Shown in pieces: positions 1-7,939 of a DNA stretch of 43,964 nucleotides. The position numbers and the translations under genes were made by a program. The notes under the pieces are model-generated. The model was not told the DNA's origin and made no database searches. It was given only the letters and a program-made list of their open reading frames with translations. Each line of letters begins with the position of its first letter. The stretch's first letter is position 1. The stretch comes from Stramenopiles sp. TOSAG23-2 (taxonomy: Eukaryota > Sar), in assembly GCA_900128395.1 (NCBI GenBank), contig LT649275.1, forward strand, positions 3,921 to 47,884, written 5' to 3'.

Positions 1-367
1 GTTTTATTTTTCATATATTTGGAAAAAATAGCAAATATCCGAAAATATAGAAAAATGATGAATATTTCCCCTATATAGTGAATAGTGTTACGTGCACAGT
101 TTTGACTCACGGTTTAGAGGGTAGCAATGCGTGCGCACGTATAATACACAAAAATAATATAGAAAATTGAAATAGAAAATGTGAAAAGAATCATTTATAT
201 AACGAAAAAACTACACATAACAATAAGAAGTCGTTTGAATACAACAATAAAAAGTTTTATCAATAGTTTTAATCACTTTGAATGTAAAAAATTTATTTTT
301 TGTAAGAATTTTATTTTGATTTTTTTTGTTCAGCATCATTATATTATAATTACTGTCTAACGTGTGA
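1..367. other. AT-rich 5' flank, no gene seen
   Basis: No reading frame of note. The stretch is A/T-rich upstream DNA of the ferric-reductase gene and ends in a T-rich run (about 290-330) shortly before its ATG. Any promoter or 5' UTR would lie here, but no specific element could be identified. Confidence 0.5.
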
Positions 368-2491
368 ATGCAAGCATTTGATATTGAAGAGGAAGCGGAA
401 GATTATCAAACTTTACTTACAATACGCCGAAGTGAAAGGAGAAAAACAATGTCTATATTTACGTGGTTGCAAGCTTTCGCGTTTTTGTTATTTGCATACC
501 TTTGCATAGGAGAATTTTCTCCAAGACCATCTCTTGAATCGTTTGCTTTGTTTCAAGCATGGGATACACAGCAAATTATTTTGATTTCACTTTTATCATT
601 TTTCAGTAGTATTTTGGCAGTTGCTAGATACAAATATCCAAACTATAAATGGAAACCATTTGGAGGGTGTAATATATTTGAGAAGCTTTTGTTGTTTTTT
701 AATATTGTACCTAATATATTAGCAGGAATTTCAATATGTTGGTATTGTGAAGCCGATGATACATCTGCTTTAGAATGTGATTATGTATATACAATACTCG
801 ATAGCATTGGTGTTATTTCGGCACGCTTAGCTCGAATGGATTGTGGAATTATTTTCCTCCTATCTATCCGTGGAGAAGCTTCTTGGTTATTAGGTGTCTC
901 TAATGGTTGGCTTGGATATGCAGAAGCGATACCGTTGCATCGCACGGTTGGTTGGTGGTGTGCCTTTCAATCTGTATTGCATTCATTGGTATATTTTGTC
1001 TTTTATTTATATAATGGTGGATGGAAAGAATTATGGATTGCATGTTTTCCAGTTGATACGGGTGATGGTACTAATCTCAATAGACTTGGGCTAGTGAATT
1101 TCTTCGGGGTCGTTGCATTATTTATTTTGTTACCATTGGGAGTCACTGCGATGCAAAGAATACGACAACGTTATTATCATATATTTCAACAGTTACATCT
1201 TCCATTAAGTATGGTTTTTCTTGTTTTTGCATGTCTCCACGATTTGCCAATGTTATGGTTTGCAATTCCAGGTTTGGCATGTTGGTGTGTTGGTAAATTG
1301 ATGTGGTGCAGGAGGACGCAACGCAATGATAATAAGAAAGAATTGTCATCATGTTCACCATCACAATTGTTACCAGGCAATGCTAAAATTCTTGATGGCA
1401 CCTCTGGACCTTGGGTAGAAGTTAATGTAAATGTTGGGAATAATTTTGATAATACTTGTTTAGCACCAATAGGAAAATGGGTTTTAATGCGAGTTGTACC
1501 ATTAGGGAATGAAATGCATCCTCTTTCTGTGGTTACTACTGAAAATGGTGACCTCACAACGATCGTCTCTGCAAATGCTGGAGATTGGTCAAAAAATTTA
1601 GCGAATTTAGCACAATCAGATGAATGTAATTTCAAAGTTGAAATTGAAGGTCCATTTCCTACCGGTGGTGGGCATTGGAGATGGAAGGCCAGTGAAGACG
1701 ATGAAGATGAAACGTTGCTACTTATAGCTGGTGGTACAGGTTTGCACGAGTGGTTACCAGGACTCGCAACTGCTAGTAGCACTGGGCGACCATGTCATTT
1801 AATATGGTGCGTGAAAAGTGAAGGAGATTATCTTGCATTAAAAGACCGATTGCCACGTGTTGCACATATTAGGATCACTGTTTATATCACTCGATCCAAT
1901 GGTGATAATAAAAATGTCGAATTATTGAGAAGTGTGCCTTTTGATAGTGGAAAACAATATGTACAAAGTTCAGAAAATCGTCCAAATTTTAAAGATAATT
2001 TATGTTTGTTATTGACACCACTCATAGCAACTTTAACAGGTCTCCTTGTCTCATATCTTTGGTTTCTATATGTAATACGAGAAGAAAGAAAATACCTTGA
2101 TAACTTAAATATGATGGGATATATTTTTTCATGGCGATTACTGCCAATTTTATATATTATAGCAGCAATTGGTATTGTATGTATTGTTTCTTCCATCTTT
2201 TCACGTATTTGTATATCACGCCCAGATGTAAAAAACAATAATAATTATAAGCCAATTTTAGCTTCTCAAATTGATGAGTTAGGTCAGACGCATGAATTAA
2301 AAATTGGTAATAGACCTGACCTTGTATCAATTGTACGTGAAGTAAGTGCCAATATGGAAAATCAAAACTTAGTTGTTGCGTCATGTGGACCAACATCATT
2401 AGTTAAACATGTTAAAAAAGCAGTTCAATTAGTAAAAAAAGAGATTCCCAATAAACATTTGGAATTTTCAGGCACTCCTTCTAATTGGTAG
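368..2491 (+). CDS. Ferric reductase / NADPH oxidase-type transmembrane oxidoreductase
   Basis: The 707-aa protein has the layout of the FRE/NOX superfamily, which moves electrons from NAD(P)H through FAD and two haems across a membrane to Fe(III) or O2. Two pairs of haem-ligand histidines are visible, each HX13H (H191/H205 and H277/H291), in the hydrophobic N-terminal half. A FAD-binding HPLS motif lies at H384, a nucleotide-binding GGTG at 455-458, and the C-terminal CGP motif at 673-675. The protein ends naturally in an aromatic residue (..PSNW) before a TAG stop. Oddly, residues about 545-620 insert two or three extra hydrophobic segments into the NAD(P)H-binding half. No N-terminal EF hands are seen, so a ferric/cupric reductase is more likely than a calcium-regulated NOX. 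Substrate and membrane location are not determinable. Confidence 0.88.
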   Translation: MQAFDIEEEAEDYQTLLTIRRSERRKTMSIFTWLQAFAFLLFAYLCIGEFSPRPSLESFALFQAWDTQQIILISLLSFFSSILAVARYKYPNYKWKPFGGCNIFEKLLLFFNIVPNILAGISICWYCEADDTSALECDYVYTILDSIGVISARLARMDCGIIFLLSIRGEASWLLGVSNGWLGYAEAIPLHRTVGWWCAFQSVLHSLVYFVFYLYNGGWKELWIACFPVDTGDGTNLNRLGLVNFFGVVALFILLPLGVTAMQRIRQRYYHIFQQLHLPLSMVFLVFACLHDLPMLWFAIPGLACWCVGKLMWCRRTQRNDNKKELSSCSPSQLLPGNAKILDGTSGPWVEVNVNVGNNFDNTCLAPIGKWVLMRVVPLGNEMHPLSVVTTENGDLTTIVSANAGDWSKNLANLAQSDECNFKVEIEGPFPTGGGHWRWKASEDDEDETLLLIAGGTGLHEWLPGLATASSTGRPCHLIWCVKSEGDYLALKDRLPRVAHIRITVYITRSNGDNKNVELLRSVPFDSGKQYVQSSENRPNFKDNLCLLLTPLIATLTGLLVSYLWFLYVIREERKYLDNLNMMGYIFSWRLLPILYIIAAIGIVCIVSSIFSRICISRPDVKNNNNYKPILASQIDELGQTHELKIGNRPDLVSIVREVSANMENQNLVVASCGPTSLVKHVKKAVQLVKKEIPNKHLEFSGTPSNW

Positions 2492-2981
2492 CCATCATAG
2501 GAAGTATATATACTTGTATATGTAGATATATATGTGATGGGTATAAGATACATAAAATGAAAAATAATATATATATTATTAATTTTTGTAATTTCCAAGT
2601 TAGAGGGTTGTGTGTGTGTGTGTGTGTGACGTTTTTTTATTTGTATTGGCCTGTGATAGGGTAAATATTTGTATATAGTATACAAATACCCTCTTTAGGT
2701 ATACACATCTTAATTTGTTTATAATTACTGTATATTTATAGAGAAGAAAAAGATATGTTTATATATATATATCATATGTACATACTCGATAAAATGTAAA
2801 TAGTACTGGATCAAACAGCCACTTATAAATTAAAGAGAAAGATTATTATTCAATGATAACTATATTTATTATTCTTGTTTATTTATTTAACATTGTTACT
2901 CGTATTATTATTATTTCAAACAAAATATTATTGTATATTATCTATATGTACTTAACTAGATTTAAAAAAAAAAAAATCAAA
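2492..2981. other. Intergenic, (TG)n tract and duplicated upstream block
   Basis: Holds a (TG)n microsatellite at about 2609-2628 and TA-rich low-complexity DNA. From about 2800 to 2981 it is recognisably homologous to 6470-6642 upstream of the second gene copy (shared ggatcaaaca, ttatttaacattg and tatattatctatat patches) but clearly diverged. An open frame starts at ATG 2853, but the duplicated copy supports ATG 2982 as the true start. Confidence 0.5.
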
Positions 2982-3467
2982 ATGAGGAACTTCAAGTGCA
3001 ACGCACTTACTTCACTTACAAATACTACTGATAAAGAAGAAGAACATGAAGAAAAAGAAGGAGAAGTTTTCATCTTGCCTGAACTATGGCGAATTGTCAA
3101 AGAATTTCAATTGGATTGGTGTCAAACATGGAAACGTCGAATGAAACCGGTCCGTATGGATATTAATTTTACCATAAAGTGTTTAAAAACTGGTAGATTT
3201 GGTCGTTTCGTTGATTATGAAGATAAAGTATCTTTTCAAAAAGTATCAGAAAAATTTATTTGTAGCACGAATTCAAAGCATTTACCTAGAACCAATATAC
3301 GTATCTGGTTTTACTGGGGCGAGAAAGATACTGAAGAAGAGAAAGTTCTTTACAAACGACCATTTATATGGTTAAATGAACAAGCTGGTCGTTATTGGAC
3401 ATGTTATCATTGCATAAATCGAGAACTTGAATATTTCAGTAGGCCTGCACGAGGAAGAAATACATAA
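2982..3467 (+). CDS. Unknown protein, paralogue copy A
   Basis: Predicted 161-aa soluble basic protein that I do not recognise. After an acidic stretch (residues about 17-28, rich in E and K) comes a compact region with many aromatic residues, including FQLDWCQTWKRRMKP, IRIWFYWGEKD and, near the C terminus, WTCYHCINREL with a CxxC pair. No signal peptide or membrane segment from this start. The frame is open back to ATG 2853, which would add 43 hydrophobic/Lys-rich residues; I prefer 2982 because copy B (6643) has its ATG at the matching place and a stop upstream. The nucleotides from 3037 to 3447 are identical to 6686-7096. An AATAAA lies just after the stop. Function unknown. Confidence 0.75.
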   Translation: MRNFKCNALTSLTNTTDKEEEHEEKEGEVFILPELWRIVKEFQLDWCQTWKRRMKPVRMDINFTIKCLKTGRFGRFVDYEDKVSFQKVSEKFICSTNSKHLPRTNIRIWFYWGEKDTEEEKVLYKRPFIWLNEQAGRYWTCYHCINRELEYFSRPARGRNT

Positions 3468-3967
3468 GAAAAAGAATAAAAATGATATTTATTTATGATA
3501 TACTTCGTATCCGCGTAAAAAAAAAGAAAAAATTAAAATGTGTGTGCGAGAAGGAAAAATGTTTTTTTATTTAAAATATTTATAATTTAATTAATGCAAT
3601 AACTTATTTTTTAATTTACTCATGATAATTCATTTATATATATACGCGTAAGAAAATTGATTTATTGTACATCATATGTGTGTTTTATATATATAAAATT
3701 CATTTTTGATTTGAGATGTTAATGTCCGGGAGTAAAAGAAATTTATATAAATTTATGAAAGTATCATAAGAGAAAATTTCATATATAATATATATAGAAT
3801 TATTAAATATACTCTCACACCGTAATACAATTATATAATATCACACACACTATTTATATATTTCTATTTCATAATCATACTCACACACACACACATCCAC
3901 AAAATTGCATGTGTTTATGTTTTAGCCTTTTCATTGTTAAATTAACATCATAAAACATACCATTTTC
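3468..3967. other. Intergenic between convergent genes, low complexity
   Basis: Shared 3' flank of two convergent genes. Contains AATAAA close to 3474, TA-rich runs, and (CA)n-type tracts around 3838-3850 and 3882-3895. No coding frame or structured RNA recognised. Confidence 0.5.
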
Positions 3968-4912
3968 TCATACTCTTCTTGATATATTATTATTATTATT
4001 AACATTACAGAACAGTGCAAGTTCTTTTTGCATATCTTCTATATTACCAATTTCATCAAATGGACCATCTTCTTTAAACAAAGGTGAAAAATCCATACCT
4101 TTGCGTAACATTGCAATAATTGCTTTACGACCTTGTGCTGCAATTGCTTTGCAATTTGCACACTCACAATCTTGTTGATGTTTTTGCTCATCTTTTTTTT
4201 GACGTTCTTCTGATTTTCTTATCTTGCTACTCTTCTTTTTTTTCTTCTTTTTCTTTTTAATTTTGTTTCTTCCTTGTTTTTTTTCATCTGTATTTACACC
4301 AATAAAGTCTAATATTGCATCAATAGATTTTTCACGTATATCATTGCAATTTCCATCTTGACAACAAGTATTATTATTATTATTATTATTCTTTTTCTTT
4401 TTCTCCGCGGCTTTCCGTTCATTTGAAGCATCTCGCTCAGCTAGTTTTTTCCACATTGCTGTTTTAATCTTGCCCCTCTTCCCACAAAAATGATATTTAG
4501 GACATTTGATTGTATCATCACATACATGAAAGTGTGGACACTTTACACCAGCACCACAACATTTGATATCTTTACGACTATCATAAAGTAATGCCTTGGT
4601 GGATTTTGGCATTGGACGTACATATTCATCTATGTCTTCTGGGGCATGTATATAATGTTGCTCAAACCTACACTCTGAATCCAATAAAATTTGATAAGCA
4701 CTAACACGTTCTGGTTCCCAGTTATCTTCCCTATAATCTATTTCTGTTACGGTACCAGCACACCAAACTTCCATATTTGCTATAACACGATCGCCTATTT
4801 TAAATCGTTTTTCCTTATTTCTGTTGCATCTGCAACGATAACAATTGCATTGATTCTCATCTTCTTCTATTACTTCTGTACATTTAGTTTCGTCTTCTTT
4901 ATCTGTCTTCAT
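3968..4912 (-). CDS. Cys-rich protein with GDRV-type reader-like domain
   Basis: 314 aa, function unknown. An N-terminal Cys cluster (CNCYRCRCNR) is followed at about residues 37-100 by a domain beginning FKIGDRVIANMEVWCAGTV and continuing through a YQI-LDS strand to APEDIDEYVRP. This resembles the small SH3/Tudor-like 'GDRV..W..GTV..YQ..LD..APxDxDxxIR' module that I know as widespread in algal and stramenopile proteins. Two Cys/His segments follow (CCGAGVKCPHFHVC and CPKYHFC), possibly zinc-binding. The remainder is highly charged, with a seven-Asn tract, a Lys run near 218-228, and a final Cys pair (CECANC). No signal peptide; Lys clusters suggest a nuclear or nucleic-acid-associated protein (inference). 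A (TA)n tract lies directly upstream of the ATG. Confidence 0.75.
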   Translation of the reverse strand: MKTDKEDETKCTEVIEEDENQCNCYRCRCNRNKEKRFKIGDRVIANMEVWCAGTVTEIDYREDNWEPERVSAYQILLDSECRFEQHYIHAPEDIDEYVRPMPKSTKALLYDSRKDIKCCGAGVKCPHFHVCDDTIKCPKYHFCGKRGKIKTAMWKKLAERDASNERKAAEKKKKNNNNNNNTCCQDGNCNDIREKSIDAILDFIGVNTDEKKQGRNKIKKKKKKKKKSSKIRKSEERQKKDEQKHQQDCECANCKAIAAQGRKAIIAMLRKGMDFSPLFKEDGPFDEIGNIEDMQKELALFCNVNNNNNISRRV

Positions 4913-4975
4913 GTGTATATATATATATATATCAAATAAAATTATATTACATATATATATATATAGAATAATAAT

Positions 4976-5097
4976 AATTATGAAAAAAAAAAAAATTCAC
5001 AACAATTTTATAAATTGTATGGCGGTTGAAGAGCTTAAAAGACAGGGCTCCCAATTATGAAAAAAAAAAAAATTCACAACAATTTTATAAATTGTAT
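4976..5097. repeat. 45-bp direct repeat flanking a 32-bp spacer
   Basis: Positions 4976-5020 and 5053-5097 are identical by eye, including a 13-A run. The 32-bp spacer (5021-5052) is noticeably richer in G and C. Each copy contains a 7-bp palindrome, acaattt-tat-aaattgt. Either a partial 77-bp tandem duplication or a small insertion bounded by repeats. Confidence 0.85.
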
Positions 5098-5329
5098 TAT
5101 ATATTTCAAATTGCGACAATATATATTTGTGTATAAAGTAATATGTCTACTTCTGATATACTATATACTTATATTATTATTATATGCATATTTAATATAA
5201 TATATATATATATATATTGAATGTCAACATGTATTTCCAACGAACAGTCAATCTATATATTATTAAATATTACCGGTATTTATGAAGAAGAAAAAAAATT
5301 TCTGGAATCGTTCTATATCTCGCCGCGAT

Positions 5330-5454
5330 CTCATACTTTTTTTAAAATATATTAAGTATATAAATTTGTATACTAAGATTATGATTTGATTTGATAGCAA
5401 CACTGTTAGTATACAAATATATGCACTTAGTATATTTTTTAAAAAAAGTATGAG
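5330..5454. mobile_element. 125-bp inverted-repeat element, MITE-like
   Basis: The left arm (about 5330-5376, beginning ctcatacttttttt) is the near-perfect reverse complement of the right arm (about 5406-5454, ending aaaaaaagtatgag). A 29-nt centre separates them. The whole can form one long hairpin and looks like a miniature inverted-repeat transposable element with no coding capacity. No convincing target-site duplication was found, and the TA-rich flanks make one hard to judge. A folded non-coding RNA is the alternative. Confidence 0.6.
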
Positions 5455-5503
5455 GTATAATAAGGTAATATGAGGTATATATGTACATATATATGTATAT
5501 AAG

Positions 5504-5647
5504 TATGATGAGGGCTTTCCTCCTGTGGGAAAACGTAGATTTGGACCAGGAAAATGCCTCTGGTGTCCAGAGAAGTATATGAGGCTATGCCAGTATGTGA
5601 ACGATTTCCAGAAATTTTTCCTTTTGTGTAAGATTATACTATTCTAG
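5504..5647 (+). pseudogene. Coding scrap with CxxC, possible transposase C-terminus
   Basis: A 47-codon open frame without a sensible start reads GFPPVGKRRFGPGKCLWC and then loses sense. The next frame continues with coding-like sequence (MPVCERFPEIFPFV, then TAA at 5632-5634). Base composition is clearly less AT-rich than the flanks. The R-x-C-x-x-C followed by C-x-x-F-x-x-F order loosely recalls the C-terminal zinc-binding end of piggyBac-type transposases. That is a weak resemblance; it is safest to call it a decayed coding fragment of unknown origin. Confidence 0.3.
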
Positions 5648-5717
5648 AACTATAGATTTTAACCATTACGAATATTATTAAAATACATGATACATTTTTA
5701 CTAGAGATACGTATATT

Positions 5718-6148
5718 TTAATTTTTTGAAATATATATATACAAAAAGTACACCAAAAGACTCGGCGCAGGATTTTCATTTTGTGATGAATAGTTTTCAT
5801 ATTCTTGCTCAAGTCTTTTTATATTTGCTCGTGGTGTACATTTATCTTTCACGTATTTAATCAGTCTAATAGGGGCATACCATCCATCCGGGCCAAAATG
5901 ATACTCCCTATGTCTCTGTCTGGATTGTAAAAAATAAAAGATTCAAATTCTGTTAAAACCTTCTGAAGACGATCATTATGACAACTATGGTAAACTAGTT
6001 GTTCAATGTGAAAAACTAATTCTTCTGGCAGTATTTTCAATTTACTATTTAATTTATCAATGGTACAATTATTTTTATCAGATGATGTTTTCGGTGGCAA
6101 AACTAAATTTGCAATTATATTATTATGTTTATGTTTACTACCCGTCAT
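5718..6148 (-). pseudogene. Frameshifted ORF, unknown
   Basis: An ATG at 6148 opens 95 codons, including LPEELVFHIEQLVYHSCHND and ending at a TGA (5861-5863). The last dozen codons lose coding character. The frame one base off carries convincing coding sequence over the same bases and beyond: HFGPDGWYAPIRLIKYVKDK, then a charged helix, then TAA at 5718-5720. A single indel around 5885-5925 would join them into one protein of about 140 aa. Options are a recent pseudogene, a sequencing error or programmed frameshifting. The protein is not recognised. Confidence 0.45.
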
Positions 6149-6642
6149 AGTTTTGTTCTACAACAAATATGTTGTTTAAGTATTTCTTCAATATTTTATA
6201 TAAGTATATTAATATACTCTCTGCTTTGATATCTTGTTTTGTTTTTTCATCTCTCTCTATATATCTATACCTATGTTTGTAATATACGGTTAAATATCAA
6301 TCATCAAATAATATTAATTTCAATATTTTTAACCAGTGCTGTGTGCATGTTAATGTGGTTACGAGGGTAAATAATTTTCATCAACAAGTCTCATCAAAAA
6401 ATGTCAATAATAAACAAATAAACAAAAAAAACAAATATATGTATATGCAGAGAGAAGATGTATGTGGATCAAACACAAACACCCGTTTATATATTAAAAA
6501 AGAGATTATCGTTGATTGGTTACTATTTATTATTGTTGTTTAGTTATTTAACATTGTTATTCTTATTATTATTATTTCAAACAAAATATTATTGTATATT
6601 ATCTATATTTGATAAACTAGATTAAAAAAAAAAAAAATTAAA
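6149..6642. other. Intergenic; duplicated upstream block of copy B
   Basis: No convincing gene. From roughly 6470 onward it is homologous to the region upstream of copy A at 2800-2981 but with many substitutions and small indels. A poly-A run (about 6624-6636) precedes the ATG in both copies. Confidence 0.5.
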
Positions 6643-7137
6643 ATGATGAACTTCAAGTGCAAAGTAATTACAAATACTACTGATAAAGAAGAACATGAAG
6701 AAAAAGAAGGAGAAGTTTTCATCTTGCCTGAACTATGGCGAATTGTCAAAGAATTTCAATTGGATTGGTGTCAAACATGGAAACGTCGAATGAAACCGGT
6801 CCGTATGGATATTAATTTTACCATAAAGTGTTTAAAAACTGGTAGATTTGGTCGTTTCGTTGATTATGAAGATAAAGTATCTTTTCAAAAAGTATCAGAA
6901 AAATTTATTTGTAGCACGAATTCAAAGCATTTACCTAGAACCAATATACGTATCTGGTTTTACTGGGGCGAGAAAGATACTGAAGAAGAGAAAGTTCTTT
7001 ACAAACGACCATTTATATGGTTAAATGAACAAGCTGGTCGTTATTGGACATGTTATCATTGCATAAATCGAGAACTTGAATATTTCAGTAGGCCTGTTGT
7101 TCAGCAACAGGCGGCTGCACGAGGAACACATGCGTAA
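6643..7137 (+). CDS. Unknown protein, paralogue copy B
   Basis: Predicted 164 aa, same protein as copy A except at its ends. Residues 1-15 differ by substitutions and a shorter spacer. Near the C terminus a 21-nt insertion adds residues around VVQQQAA before the ARG..A tail. The 411 bp 6686-7096 are identical to copy A, even at synonymous positions, and contain the aromatic core and the CxxC of WTCYHC. The start is fixed by agreement with copy A and by a stop codon upstream. No targeting signal. No function can be assigned; two intact copies suggest the protein is in use. Confidence 0.75.
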   Translation: MMNFKCKVITNTTDKEEHEEKEGEVFILPELWRIVKEFQLDWCQTWKRRMKPVRMDINFTIKCLKTGRFGRFVDYEDKVSFQKVSEKFICSTNSKHLPRTNIRIWFYWGEKDTEEEKVLYKRPFIWLNEQAGRYWTCYHCINRELEYFSRPVVQQQAAARGTHA

Positions 7138-7939
7138 AAGATGTAATATATATAATGATATGTGCATATTAATATATATATATTCACAAGATCAGATTTA
7201 TTAGTATATAATTAGAATAACATAACAATCTACCTATCAAATGTATTTCGTATTTCAGAGGCCTCTCTGTACTATCTCTATGCTATTTTAACACCTGCTG
7301 TGTGATGCCTCCAAACTCAGTTTGAGTTTTGAGAGGAAATAACTCCCCTATCATATTACTATACGAAATTCATACTTAATATTTTATCAACATTTCGAGA
7401 CGTTATGTTATATGAGTTATTTTTCCATTTTTTCGATATCCATATAGGCGATTTATTTCGTTAACATTATGTATAATCGTACTTAAAACTGATTTTAATC
7501 ATGGTTGTATTTTTTTGAAAAGCACAGTAGCGGCTTCAACATACACCCGATTGACTTCGAGAAACTAGTGCTGTGTCCATACTATTTCATTCTGAATGTT
7601 AGGATAATATGAATGTTAGCATTTTTTATTTCGCAAAAAAAAGAGAGAAATTATATAAATATCTCCATTGTATTTGCATGCTAAACACTTTTATATTTAC
7701 AAAACATATATATATACAGATAGACATACACACATACATATATATATATTATATATATATTATATATACATAATCAAATTACTTGAACAACATTGTATAT
7801 TATTCAATAATTAATACGTTTACATACATCAAATAGTACGTGTTGATTTTTGTCTTTTATCAGAAAGAAAAACAAGAAAGAAGTACTTTTTATAAAATAC
7901 ATTACACATCCACAAACGAAAAAGAAAAAAGAGAAAAAT
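7138..7939. other. Intergenic upstream of MYB gene
   Basis: Low-complexity TA tracts (7700-7770) plus a moderately less AT-rich patch at 7255-7370 and 7540-7620 with no long frame. An octamer ATTTGCAT lies at 7672-7679. An in-frame upstream ATG at 7850 could lengthen the MYB protein by 30 residues. No RNA gene recognised. Confidence 0.4.

Noticed and set aside
2853-2981. Longer start for unknown copy A with hydrophobic N terminus
   Set aside because: Copy B has a stop at the matching place and starts at the ATG corresponding to 2982; the extra residues come from diverged A/T-rich flank.
5330-5454. CRISPR-like or tRNA-like structure
   Set aside because: Only one inverted pair, no spaced direct repeats, no cloverleaf; a foldback element explains it.
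7850-7939. Upstream ATG for the MYB protein
   Set aside because: Possible, but the added residues are Lys-rich with no domain character; ATG 7940 has better context. Kept as an alternative.
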